The translations under genes were made by a program, and so were the position numbers. The notes below the pieces were generated by a model that was not told the DNA's origin, ran no database searches, and saw only the letters and a program-made list of their open reading frames with translations. A DNA stretch of 64,000 nt, taken from the NCBI RefSeq assembly GCF_008329565.1, contig NZ_NPKT01000022.1, forward strand, positions 46,707 to 110,706. Direction: 5' to 3'. Of this stretch, positions 1-11,600 are shown in pieces (position 1 is the first letter of the stretch; each line of letters opens with the position of its first letter). The stretch comes from Mycolicibacterium sp. P1-5 (GTDB lineage: Bacteria > Actinomycetota > Actinomycetes > Mycobacteriales > Mycobacteriaceae).

Positions 1-1
1 G

Positions 2-2689
2 CTCGAAGCGTTGGCCAACGATATGGATGTGGCCGCGCAGGTTTGGACCCAGTGCCATTCCCTGGCATTCGACTTCTCAGTGTGGGAGATCTGGGGCGCC
101 CTGCTCTTCGGCGGCCGGCTGGTGGTCGTGCCCGACGCGGTGGTCCGCTCCTCCGAAGACTTCTACGCCTTACTGGTGGCCGAGCAGGTCGACGTCTTGA
201 GCCAGACGCCGACGGCGTTCTATGCACTACAGAGCGTCGACGAGCCTTTCGAGCAAGAGCTTGCGTTGAAGGCCGTGGTGTTCGGTGGGGAAGCCCTTGA
301 GCCGCACCGGCTTCAGGCCTGGCTGCAGAGTCATCCGGGTGCGCCGCGGATGATCAACATGTACGGCATCACCGAGACCACGGTGCATGCCTCGTTCAGG
401 GAGATCACTGCGGCCGATACCGACGGCGCCGTCAGCCCGATCGGGCGTCCGTTGGCCAATCTGGGTTTCTTCGTGCTCGACAGCTGGCTGCAGCCGGTGC
501 CGGCGGGCGTTGTGGGTGAGTTGTATGTGGCTGGATCTGGTTTGGCTTATGGCTACGTCGGCCGGGCGGGGTTGTCCGGAACGCGTTTTGTGGCATGCCC
601 CTTCGGTGCGTCGGGGACGCGGATGTACCGCACCGGCGACCTTGTGCGGTGGAGTTTCGATGGCGAGCTCGAGTACGTGGGCCGCGCCGACGAGCAGGTC
701 AAGATCCGCGGCTACCGGATCGAACTCGGTGAAATACAGGCTGCGCTGGGCGAATTGGACGGTGTCGAGCAAGCCGTCGTGATCGCCCGTGAGGACCGAC
801 CCGGCGACAAGCGGCTGGTGGCCTACATCACCGGTTCCGCCGACCCAGTGGCCGCCCGCGCGGCCGTGGCCGAGACCCTGCCCGTCTATATGGTTCCCAC
901 CGCAATCGTTGCGATCGAAGCACTGCCGCTGACGGTCAATGGCAAGCTGGACACCAAGGCCTTGCCCGCGCCCGAGTACCAGGACGTCGATTCCTACCGC
1001 GCCCCGAGCGACGCGGTTGAGGAGATCCTGGCGGGGATCTACGCCCAGGTTCTCGGTCTGGAACGCGTGGGCGCCGACGAATCCTTCTTCGAACTCGGTG
1101 GCGACAGCATCCTGTCGATGCAGGTCGTCGCCCGGGCGCGCGCCGCCGGCGTATTGTGCCGTCCCCGTGATGTTTTCGTAGAGCAGACGGTGGCCCGGCT
1201 CGCGCAAGTGGCCACCGTGCTCGACGCCGACACCGATCTGGCCTCCGACGGCGTCGGTCCGGTGGTCACCACTCCGATCATCGCCTGGCTGGAGAGCCTG
1301 GCCGCTGGCGGTAGCCCGACCGACCACTTCAATCAGACGGTGGTGGTACAGGCGCCCTCCGGTACCGACGAGGACGACGTCCTGGTGATGTTGCAGGCGT
1401 TGCTGGACCGACACGCCATGCTGCGACTGCAGGTCGGTGACGACGGTGCCGGCGGCTGGGCGCTGGAGGTCTCGGAGGCCGGCGCGATCGATGCCCGTTC
1501 GAGGCTGTACACCGTCGACGTCCTCACCGACGAGGCCGTTGTACATGCCGGGTCGCAGCTCAACCCGGCCGAGGGTGTCATGTTGAGCGCGGTGTGGGTG
1601 ACCTCGACGCGACGGTTGGTCGCGATCGTGCACCACCTGGCGATTGACGGAGTGTCGTGGCGAATTCTTCTGGAAGACCTTAACTTCGGTTGGGCGCAGC
1701 ATCGTGCGGGCGAGCCGGTGGTGCTACCAGAGCCTGGCACTTCATTCGCCCGTTGGTCGTCGCTGCTCGGCGAACATGCCCACCGCGAGGACGTCGTGAC
1801 GCAGGCCGACGTGTGGCGTCAGATCGCGGACACGCCTGCCGCGTTGCCGGCTGTGCTGCCTGAGGTCGACACGTTGGCGACCGCAGGAAATCTGGTGGTG
1901 AATCTCGACATGGAGACCACCCAGCTGCTGCTTGGCGACGTCCCCGCGGCCTTCCACGCCGGGGTGCATGACATCCTGCTGATCGCATTCGCCTTGGCCA
2001 CAGCCGAATTCATGGGCACAAGCGGTGAACCGATCTGCATCGACGTCGAGGGCCACGGCCGCGACGAGGAACTGGTTGCCTCCCCAGGGGAAGTAGACCT
2101 GTCACGCACGGTGGGATGGTTCACCGCCAAGTACCCGGTGGCGCTCGAGGTGGGCAGCCTGAGTTGGGCACAGGTGGTCGCCGGCGACGCGAAACTTGGC
2201 GCGGCGGTCAAGGCCGCGAAGGAGCAGCTGCGAACCCTGCCCGAGGGGCTGAACTACGGGGTGCTGCGCTACTTGAACAGCGAGGTCGATCTGGACGGAC
2301 CCGATCCGGTGATCGGGTTCAACTACCTGGGCCGCCAGGGCGCTACCTCGGCCGACACATTCGGTGATGTGTGGCAGATCGCGTGGGACGGTTTGGCGAC
2401 CATCAGTCCCAGTGTGCGACCGCCCATTCCGCTGATGCACACCTTGGAACTCAACGCCGGCACGATTGACACCGACGCCGGCCCGAGCCTGTGCGCCACC
2501 TGGATGTGGGCCACATCGGCGCTGACCCACGTCCAGGTGAACCGGTTGAGCCAGTTGTGGTTCGAGGCTCTGACCGGTATCTGTGCGCATGTCCAAGGCG
2601 GTGGAGGTGGTCTGACGCCGTCGGACATCGCGGCCGGGCTGAGCCAAGAGCAGATCGACGAGCTTCAGCGGCAGTATGCGGATAGCTGA
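2..2689 (+). CDS. NRPS, left-truncated module A(Thr)-T-E
   Basis: 3' part of a nonribosomal peptide synthetase gene; the reading frame is open to the left edge, so the true start lies outside. The visible protein begins inside an adenylation domain. Pocket residues read by alignment to the PheA positions give DFWSVGMVHK, two conservative changes from the classical threonine code DFWNIGMVHK. A carrier domain follows (GGDSI, phosphopantetheine Ser near residue 366 counted from the first ATG at 11), then an epimerization domain (about 410-870) with an HHxxxDGVSWR active-site motif. The GGDSI form is usual before E domains. Predicted job: activate Thr and deliver D-Thr or D-allo-Thr to the next protein. 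The stop overlaps the next gene by 14 bases. Confidence 0.93.
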   Translation, partial: LEALANDMDVAAQVWTQCHSLAFDFSVWEIWGALLFGGRLVVVPDAVVRSSEDFYALLVAEQVDVLSQTPTAFYALQSVDEPFEQELALKAVVFGGEALEPHRLQAWLQSHPGAPRMINMYGITETTVHASFREITAADTDGAVSPIGRPLANLGFFVLDSWLQPVPAGVVGELYVAGSGLAYGYVGRAGLSGTRFVACPFGASGTRMYRTGDLVRWSFDGELEYVGRADEQVKIRGYRIELGEIQAALGELDGVEQAVVIAREDRPGDKRLVAYITGSADPVAARAAVAETLPVYMVPTAIVAIEALPLTVNGKLDTKALPAPEYQDVDSYRAPSDAVEEILAGIYAQVLGLERVGADESFFELGGDSILSMQVVARARAAGVLCRPRDVFVEQTVARLAQVATVLDADTDLASDGVGPVVTTPIIAWLESLAAGGSPTDHFNQTVVVQAPSGTDEDDVLVMLQALLDRHAMLRLQVGDDGAGGWALEVSEAGAIDARSRLYTVDVLTDEAVVHAGSQLNPAEGVMLSAVWVTSTRRLVAIVHHLAIDGVSWRILLEDLNFGWAQHRAGEPVVLPEPGTSFARWSSLLGEHAHREDVVTQADVWRQIADTPAALPAVLPEVDTLATAGNLVVNLDMETTQLLLGDVPAAFHAGVHDILLIAFALATAEFMGTSGEPICIDVEGHGRDEELVASPGEVDLSRTVGWFTAKYPVALEVGSLSWAQVVAGDAKLGAAVKAAKEQLRTLPEGLNYGVLRYLNSEVDLDGPDPVIGFNYLGRQGATSADTFGDVWQIAWDGLATISPSVRPPIPLMHTLELNAGTIDTDAGPSLCATWMWATSALTHVQVNRLSQLWFEALTGICAHVQGGGGGLTPSDIAAGLSQEQIDELQRQYADS

Positions 2690-2691
2690 TG
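2670..2691 (+). repeat. Module-junction repeat, copy at the gene boundary
   Basis: A 22-base stretch containing GCAGTATGCGGATAGCTGAT is identical to 5781-5802 and differs at three bases from 8940-8961. Here it supplies both the last codons of the A-T-E gene and the ATG of the next gene, in different frames. At the other two sites it is internal linker coding for (G)S-M/V-R-I ahead of a condensation domain. This suggests recombination between modules at a shared boundary sequence. Confidence 0.8.
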
Positions 2692-5600
2692 CTTTACCGC
2701 TGACACCGCTGCAGCAGGGGTTGTTCTTCCACGCCAGCGCTTCGTCGGGTGACGACGATGTGTATGCGGTGCAGTTGTATGTCAGCTTGACGGGTCCACT
2801 GAATGCGGACCGGTTGCAGGCGGCGGTCCAGGCCGTCGTGGTGCGTCATCCGAATTTGGTGGCCCGGTTCTCGCAGAAGTTCGACGAGCCGGTGCAGGTC
2901 ATTCCGGCCGATCCGGAGGTGCCCTGGCAGTACGCAGAGCTGGATACCGAGGAGGAGATCAGCGCGCTCTGCGCCGAAGAGCGTATTGCGGTGTGTGAGT
3001 TGGCCGATGAACCCGCTTTTCGCGCAGCGCTGATTCGGACGGGCTCAGATCAGTACCGGTTCGTGTTGACCAACCACCATATTGTCCTCGATGGGTGGTC
3101 ACTGCCGATCCTGCTCGGGGAGGTGTTCGCCGGCTATTACGGCCAGCGCTTGCCGCCGGCGCCACCCTATCGGCGATATGTGAATTGGCTGGCCGGTCGT
3201 GACCGCGACGCCGCCCGGGCCGCGTGGGGTGAAGTGCTGGCTGGTTTCGACAACCCGACGCTGCTCGGCCCGGCGGTTCACGCACCGGGCGCACGCGAGG
3301 TTGCGTCGTTCGTCATGTCCGGAGACACAACTCGAGCGCTCGGCGAGTTGGCGCGTTCGTGTCGTACGACGGTCAGCACTGTGTTGCAGGCTGCCTATGC
3401 GCAGGTGTTGATGTCGCTGACAGGTCAGCGCGATGTCGTATTCGGCACAACCGTATCGAGCCGGCCTGATGAGGTGTTGGGCGCGGACTCGATGGTGGGT
3501 CTGCTGATCAACACCGTGCCAGTGCGGGTCCAGGTCGGCGCTGAAACCACGACTGCCGATCTGTTGCATCGACTGCAGCGCGATCACGCTGCCACACTGG
3601 ATCATCAGCATCTGGCGCTCAGCGATATTCACCGCGTCACCGGTCAAGACCACCTATTCGACACGTTCTTCGTCTACGAGAACTATCCGATCGACGCCGC
3701 CAAGCTTTCTGGCAATGACGGATTGGCTGTCACGGAGTTCGCACACCACGAGACCAACCACTATCCGCTGTCGATTCAAGCCATCCCGGGTGACGAACTT
3801 ACCCTGCGGATCGAATACGGCACCGATGTCTTCGACCCGGTCGGCGTCGACTCGCTGAGCCGGCGACTCCAGCGGGTCTTGGCCGCCATGGTCGCCGATC
3901 CCGGCCGGCGACTGTCCACTCTGGACCTCCTCGACCGTGGCGAGCACGCGCGACTGGACGAGTGGAGCAACCGGGCGGTGCTGACCCAGCCGGCGTCTGC
4001 GTCGCTCACTATCCCTGAGCTGTTCGCCGCGCAGGTCGCCCGTGTCCCTGAGGCTTTGGCGCTGAGTTTCGACGGTCGTCGCTGGACGTATCGGGAGCTG
4101 GACGAAGCGACAGATCGATTCGCACAGTTTTTGGCGGACAGGGGGATTGGTCCGGGGCATCGAGCGGCGGTGTTGTTACCACGCTCAGCCGACGCGATCG
4201 TGTCGATCTTGGCCATACTCAAGACCGGTGCGGCGTATGTGCCGATCGACCCGGCCGCACCGTCGGCGCGCATGCAACTGGTGTTCGCCGACGCGGAGCC
4301 GATCGTCGTTATCACCAACTCCGACTTGGCCGGCCGGCTGGCGAGTCAGAGCTTGGAGATCATCGACGTGCAGCGGGCGTGGGAACTCCCCGCACCCGGA
4401 CGGCGGGGCACAGTCCTGCCCGGGCCCGCTGCCGACGACATCGCCTACCTGATCTACACCTCCGGCACCACCGGTGTTCCCAAAGGTGTTGCCATCGCAC
4501 ACCGCAACGTCGCGCAGCTCATGGACTCACTGCAGGCGCCCCCGCTGCCGCGGGCGGGTGTGTGGTCGCAGTGCCGCTCCTACGGGTTCGACGTCTCAAT
4601 CCAGGAGATCTTCGGTGCGCTTCTGAGTGGCGGCCGGTTGGTGGTGGTGCCCGAGTCGATCGCGCGGGCGCCCGAAGACCTTGAGGCCCTGCTAATTTCC
4701 GAGGGCGTCACCGTATTCAGTACCACCCCGTCAGAGGTGGGGATGCTATCGCCCAACGCCCTCGACTCGGTGTCACTGATCATCGGCGCCGAACCCTGCC
4801 CGACCGAGGTGATGGATAAGTGGGCGCCGGGGCGGGTGATGATCAATGCCTACGGCCCCACCGAGACGACCGTCGACGTCGCCGTGAGCGCACCGCTGAC
4901 CGCCGGCTCCGGATCGGTGCCGATCGGGCCACCCATTGCGGGGGCGGCATTGTTTGTGCTCGACGCTTGGCTGCGGCCGGTGCCGCCCGGCTCGATCGGT
5001 GAGTTGTACGTCGCAGGCCGTGGTGTCGGCGTCGGCTACTTGGGCCGCGCGGGGTTGACGGGGTCGAGGTTCGTGGCGTGTCCGTTCGGCGGAGCAGGAA
5101 CGCGCATGTACCGCACTGGGGATCTGGTGTGGTGGGGCGCCGACGGCGAACTGCGGTATGTGGGGCGCGCCGACGAGCAGGTCAAGATCCGCGGGTACCG
5201 CATCGAGCTCGGTGAGGTTCGCGCGTCGTTGGCCGGATTGGACGGGGTCGAGCAGGCTGTGGTGATTGCCCGCGAGGACTCCCCGGGTGAGCGCCGGTTG
5301 GTGGGATACATCGTGGGGCCAGCCGAGCCGGTGGCGTTGCGTGCGGCGCTGGCCGAGCGGTTACCCGAATACATGGTTCCGGCCGCGATCATGGTGATCG
5401 ACGCGCTGCCGCTGACGATCAACGGCAAGCTCGACCGAAAGGCCCTGCCTGCGCCGGACTTCCAGGACGCCAGTCGTTATCGGGCTCCGACGACCGCAGT
5501 CGAAGAGGTTCTGGCCGGCATCTATGGTCAAGTGCTTGGTCTGCACCGTGTCGGTGTGGACGGCTCGTTCTTCAATCTGGGTGGGGATTCACTGTCGGCG

Positions 5601-8600
5601 ATGCGTCTGATCGCGGCGGTGAATGCGCGGATGAACACTCGCCTTTCGGTGCGTGCTCTGTTTGAAGCGCCCACCGTCGCTCAGCTGGCGGCTCGTATCT
5701 CTGGGGAAGCAGCCCCGTCAAAGAAACCAGCCGCAACCTTGCCGGCTCCGGTTCCCGTCGTCACGACGCCGAGCTCCGCGGGCAGTATGCGGATAGCTGA
5801 TGTCCTGCCGCTGACTCCGCTGCAGCAGGGGTTGTTCTTTCACGCCAGCGCAGCATCGGGTGGCGATCATGTGTATGCGGTGCAGCTGTATGTCGGTCTG
5901 AGCGGTCCGTTGGATGCTGAGCGGTTGCAGGCTGCGGTGCAGGCGGTGGTGGCTCGGCATCCGAATCTGGCGGCTCGTTTTTCGCAGAAGTTCGCCGAGC
6001 CGGTGCAGGTGATTCCGGCTGATCCGGTGGTGCCCTGGCAGCATTTCGAGCTCGATGGTTCCGGCCGCGATGTCGAGGAACAGGTAGCTCAGATCTGCGC
6101 GGCTGAGCGTGCTGCGGTGTGCGAGTTGGCTAATGAGCCGGTATTCCGTGCAGTGTTGATCCGAACCGCGGCCGACCGGTATCAGTTCGTACTCACCAAC
6201 CACCATATTGTCTTGGACGGGTGGTCGTTGCCGATCCTGTTGGGGGAGGTGTTCGCGAGCTACTACGGGCAGCGGCTGGCGCCGGCCCCGCCGTACCGCC
6301 GCTTCGTTTCCTGGCTGGCCGGCCGTGACCTCGACGCGGCTCGGGCGGCATGGCGCGCGGTGATGATCGGTTTCGATACCCCGGCACTGGTCGGTACTGC
6401 GGGACGAGAGCCCGGCGTCCGCGACATCGCCTCGTTCCACTTGTCCGAAAAGACCACCCGGGCGCTGGGTGAACTGGCGCGCTCGTGTCACACGACCGTC
6501 AGCACCGTGTTGCAGGCGGCCTACGGGCGGGTGTTGATGATGCTGACCGGTCAGCGCGACATCGCCTTCGGCACCACGGTTTCGGGCCGCCCCGATGAGA
6601 TATTGGGTGCAGAGGCGATGGTGGGCCTGCTGATCAACACCGTGCCGGTGCGGGCCCGCATCACTGCGGCGACCACGACCGCCGATCTGCTCGACAAGTT
6701 GCAGAGCGACTACGCGCATACGCTGGATCACCAGCACTTGGCGCTCACCGAGATTCATCGCGTCACGGGCCGTGACCAGCTCTTCGACACGTTCTTTGTC
6801 TACGAGAATTACCCGATCGACGCGGCCAGGTTGTCGGGCGGCGATGGGTTGTCCGTCACGGCCTTCTCCCATCACGAAACAAACCACTATCCGCTCGCGG
6901 TACAGGCGATTCCGGGCGATGAGCTGACCCTGCGCGTCGAGTACGACACCGCGGTGTTCGACACCGCGGGTATCGACGCACTGATCGATCGACTCAAGCA
7001 TGTTGTGGCCGCGATGATCGACGACCCGACCAGAAGTCTGTCGTCGATCGATGTCCTCGACGGTGTGGAGCACGACCGGCTCGCGGTGTGGGGCAATCGG
7101 GACGGGCTCACCGAGCAGCTGAGCACGCCGCTGTCGATCCCAACACTTTTCGCAGCGCAGGTGGGTCGAGTCCCCGATGCGGTAGCGCTCAGCTACGGCG
7201 AGCAAGCATGGACCTATCGCCGGCTCGATGAGACGTCGAACCGGTTGGCGAACCTGCTGGCGACTCGCGGCGCGGCCCCCGGCCGGCGGGTGGCGTTGCT
7301 GTTGCCGCGGTCGGCCGAAGCGATCGTTGCGATCCTGGCGGTCTTGAAGACAGGCGCGACCTATGTCGCCATTGATCCGGCGGTTCCGGCGGCGCGCATG
7401 CAGTTCGTGCTCGACGATGCCGCGCCCGTCGCAGCGATCACCAACTCCGAACTGCGCCCGCGCCTCGACCGGCGCGACATGCTGATCATCGATTTCAGCG
7501 ACCCTGCCGTCGACAGCCAACCCGCGACCGCGTTGACGGGTCCTGAGCCTGATGACATCGCGTACATCATCTACACGTCCGGCACCACAGGAACGCCCAA
7601 GGGCGTGCCGATCCCGCACCAGAACGTCACTCGTCTTTTGGGCGCGCTCGCAGCCGACATGGATTTGGCGGATCAGGTGTGGACCCAATGCCATTCACTG
7701 GCGTTCGATTTCTCGGTGTGGGAAATCTGGGGCCCGCTGCTCTATGGCGGCCGGGTGGTGGTGGTACCGGACGTGGTGGTCCGCTCGCCGGCAGATTTCC
7801 ACGCCTTGTTGGTGTCCGAGCGGGTAGAGATCCTGAGTCAAACCCCGTCGGCGTTCTATGCACTGCAGAGCGCCGACTCGCCCGAAGCTGACGATCTGGC
7901 GCTCAAAGCCGTGGTGTTCGGCGGCGAAGCGCTTGAACCGCAACGCCTTCGGACCTGGCTGCAGAATCACCCGGGATCGCCGCGGCTTATCAACATGTAC
8001 GGCATCACCGAGACCACCGTGCACGCGTCGTTCCGGGAGATCACCTCGGGTGACACCGACAGTGCGGTCAGCCCGATCGGGCGGCCCCTGGCCAATCTGG
8101 GCTTCTTCGTGCTCGACAGCTGGTTGCAGCCCGTCTCCGCCGGCGCGGTCGGCGAACTGTACGTCGCGGGCTCGGGACTGGCCTACGGCTATGTCGGCCG
8201 GGCCGGCTTGGCGGCCGCCCGGTTTGTTGCATGCCCGTTCGGGGCGCCGGGCGCGCGCATGTATCGCACGGGCGACCTGGTGCGTTGGACGGCAGACGGT
8301 GAACTCGAGTACATGGGCCGCGCCGACGAGCAGGTCAAGATCCGCGGCTACCGCATCGAACTCGGCGAAATCCAGTCCGCCCTGGGCGAAGTGGACGGCG
8401 TCGACCAAGCCGTCGTGATCGCCCGTGAGGACCGACCCGGTGACAAGCGGCTGGTCGCTTACATCACTGGGGCTGCGGATCCGGCTGAGGTGCGTGAGGC
8501 CGTGGCTGCGCGGCTCCCCGCCTACATGATTCCTTCCGCCGTCGTCGCGATCGGAATGCTGCCGCTGACGGTCAATGGCAAGCTCGACACGCGGGCACTC

Positions 8601-11600
8601 CCGGCACCCGGGTATCAGGACGTCGATTCCTACCGGGCCCCCGGCGACGTCGTCGAGGAGCACCTGGCGGGAATCTTCGCCCAAATTCTCGGGCTGGAGC
8701 GCGTCGGGGTGGACGAGTCGTTCTTCAATCTCGGCGGTGACTCGCTGTCAGCGATGCGGCTGATCGCGGCAGTCAACAGCGGTCTGAATACGAATCTTTC
8801 GGTGCGAACGTTGTTCGAGGCGCCCGCCGTCGGCCAGTTGGCAGCCTTGATCAGTGGACAACACGGCCGCCCGAAACAAATGACCACGGGGGACGCGCCG
8901 ACAGTTGTCACCGCCACGAACGTCTCAGCCGGTTCCAGTGGCAGTGTGCGGATAGTCGATGTTCTGCCGCTGACTCCGTTACAGCAGGGGTTGTTCTTTC
9001 ACGCCAGCGCGGCGGCGGGTGGCGATGATGCGTATGCGGTGCAGCTTTATGTGAGTTTGAGTGGTCCGCTGGACGCCGAGCGTCTGCAGTCGGCGGTGCA
9101 GGCGGTGGTGGCTCGGCATCCGAATGTGGCGGCCCGGTTCTCGCAGAAGTTCGCCGAGCCGGTGCAGGTGATCCCTGCCGATCCGGAGGTGCCATGGCAG
9201 TATCTCCAGCTCGACGCTGTCCGTGGTGGTCTCGAGGATCAGATCGCGCAGGTGTGCAAGGCTGAGCGTCTTGCGGTGTGCCAGTTGGCAAATGAGCCGG
9301 TATTACGGGCTGCCTTGATTCGGACCGCAGCCAACCAGTACCGGTTTGTCTTGACTAACCATCACATTGTGCTGGATGGGTGGTCGCTGCCGATCCTGTT
9401 GGGCGAAGTGTTCGCAAGCTATTACGGGCAGCGGTTGCCTCCGGCTGCACCGTATCGGCGGTTCGTGAGTTGGCTGGCCGCACGTGATTTGGATGCCGCC
9501 CGGGCGGCGTGGGGTGCAGTGCTGGCCGATTTCGAGACCCCGACGATGGTCGGTCCCGCTGGCCGGGTAAAGGTCGGCGTTCGTGGCATTGCCTCGTTCG
9601 CGATGTCCGAGCAGACTACGAAATCACTTGGCGAGTTGGCCCGTTCGTGCCAAACGACGGTCAACACGGTGTTGCAGGGCGCCTATGCGCGGGTATTGAT
9701 GTCCCTGACGGGACACAGCGATATCGCGTTCGGCACCACGGTGTCGGGCCGTCCCGATGAGGTTTTGGGTGCGGACTCGATGGTGGGTCTGCTGATCAAC
9801 ACGGTGCCGGTACGGGTCAGGATCGACGCATCGGCCACGACCATAGATGTACTGGGTCAGCTGCAAAAGGACCATGCTCGGACGCTGGACCATCAGCACT
9901 TGGCGCTCAGCGAGATTCATCGGGTGACCGGACAGAACTATCTGTTCGACACGTTCTTCGTCTACGAGAACTATCCAATCGACGCGGCCAGGTTGTCGGG
10001 CAACGACGGATTGGAAGTCACGGGGTTCGCGCACCACGAGACCAATCACTACCCGCTGGCGGTACAGGCCATCCCGGGCGATGAGCTGACATTGCGGGTC
10101 GAGTACGACACCGACGTGTTCGATGCCGCCGCCATCGAAGCATTCATCGAACGACTCACACGTGTCGTGGCCGCCATGATCACCGATCCGGGCCGGCCGC
10201 TGTCGGCGATCGAACTGCTCGACGACGCCGAGCAGGCCCGAGTCGAGCAGTGGAGCAACCGGGGCGCTCTGATAAAGCCCGTGCCCACCGGATCGATTCC
10301 GGCGTTGTTCGCCGCACAGGTGGCGCGCGCTCCGGAGGCGGTGGCGCTGACGTGCGGTGAGCATTCGCTGACCTACCGGGAGCTGGACGAAGTCACCAAC
10401 CGGCTCGCGCATCTGTTGGCTGGCAGGGGTATTGGGCCGGGTCGGCGGGTGGCGCTGTTGATGCCGCGTTCTGTTGAGGCGATCGTGTCGATCCTGGCGG
10501 TGCTGAAAACCGGCGCGGCGTACGTGCCGATCGACCCGTCTGCTCCGGCGGCGCGTATGCAGCTGATGCTGGGTGACGCCGAGCCTGCCGCGGCGATCAC
10601 CACCGCGGAACTGGCCGGGCGGCTGGCCGGCCACTCCATGCCGATCATCGACGTCGACGACCCCGTAGTCGCAAGCCAGCCCGGCACCCCGCTGCCAGGA
10701 CCCACTCCTGACGACATTGCATACCTGATCTACACATCGGGCACCACCGGTGTACCCAAAGGCGTTGCCATCACTCACCAGAACGTCACCCAGCTGCTCG
10801 CCGCCATGGACACCCAGATCGATATGGCGCAACAGGTGTGGTCGCTCTGGCATTCGCTGGCCTTCGACGTCTCGGTCTGCGAGATGTGGGGCGCGCTGCT
10901 GTACGGCGGGCGACTCGTGGTGGTGCCGGAGTCGGTGGCCCGTGCGCCCGAGGAGTTCCACGCCCTGTTGGCCGCTGAGCAGGTCACCGTCCTGTCGCAG
11001 ACACCGTCGGCGTTCTACGCTCTGCAGACCGCCGATGCGCTGCAGCCCGAATTCGGCCGTGTGCTCGCACTGCGCACGGTGATCTTCGCCGGCGAAGCGC
11101 TTGAGCCACAACGGCTTCAAACCTGGCACGACAACCACCCGGACTCACCGCGGCTGTTCAACCTCTACGGCACCACCGAAACCACAGTTCACGCGTCGTT
11201 CCGGGAGATCGTGCAGGCAGACGCCGGTACCGATGCCAGCCCGGTTGGTGGTCCGCTGGCGGACCTCGCGTTCTTCGTACTCGATCAGTGGCTGCAGCCC
11301 GTATCCGCCGGCGTCGTCGGCGATCTGTATGTCGCTGGGCCGCAAGCTGGTCTGGGCTATTGGCGACGGCCCGGCTTGTCGTCGTCACGCTTCGTCGCCT
11401 GCCCGTTCGGGGCGCCAGGGATGCGGATGTATCGCACCGGGGATTTGGTGTGGTGGGGCTCCGATGGCGAGTTGCGGTACGTGGGCCGTGCCGACGAGCA
11501 GGTCAAAATTCGCGGGTACCGCATCGAACTCGGCGAAGTCCGTTCGGTGCTGGCGGGAGTGGCCGGAGTCGAGCAGGCGGTGGTGATAGCCCGCGAGGAC

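Noticed and set aside
5718..7694. Long minus-strand open frame (658 codons) opposite the NRPS
   Set aside because: It is the antisense shadow of a G+C-rich coding region, has no domain motif, and the plus strand is clearly NRPS.
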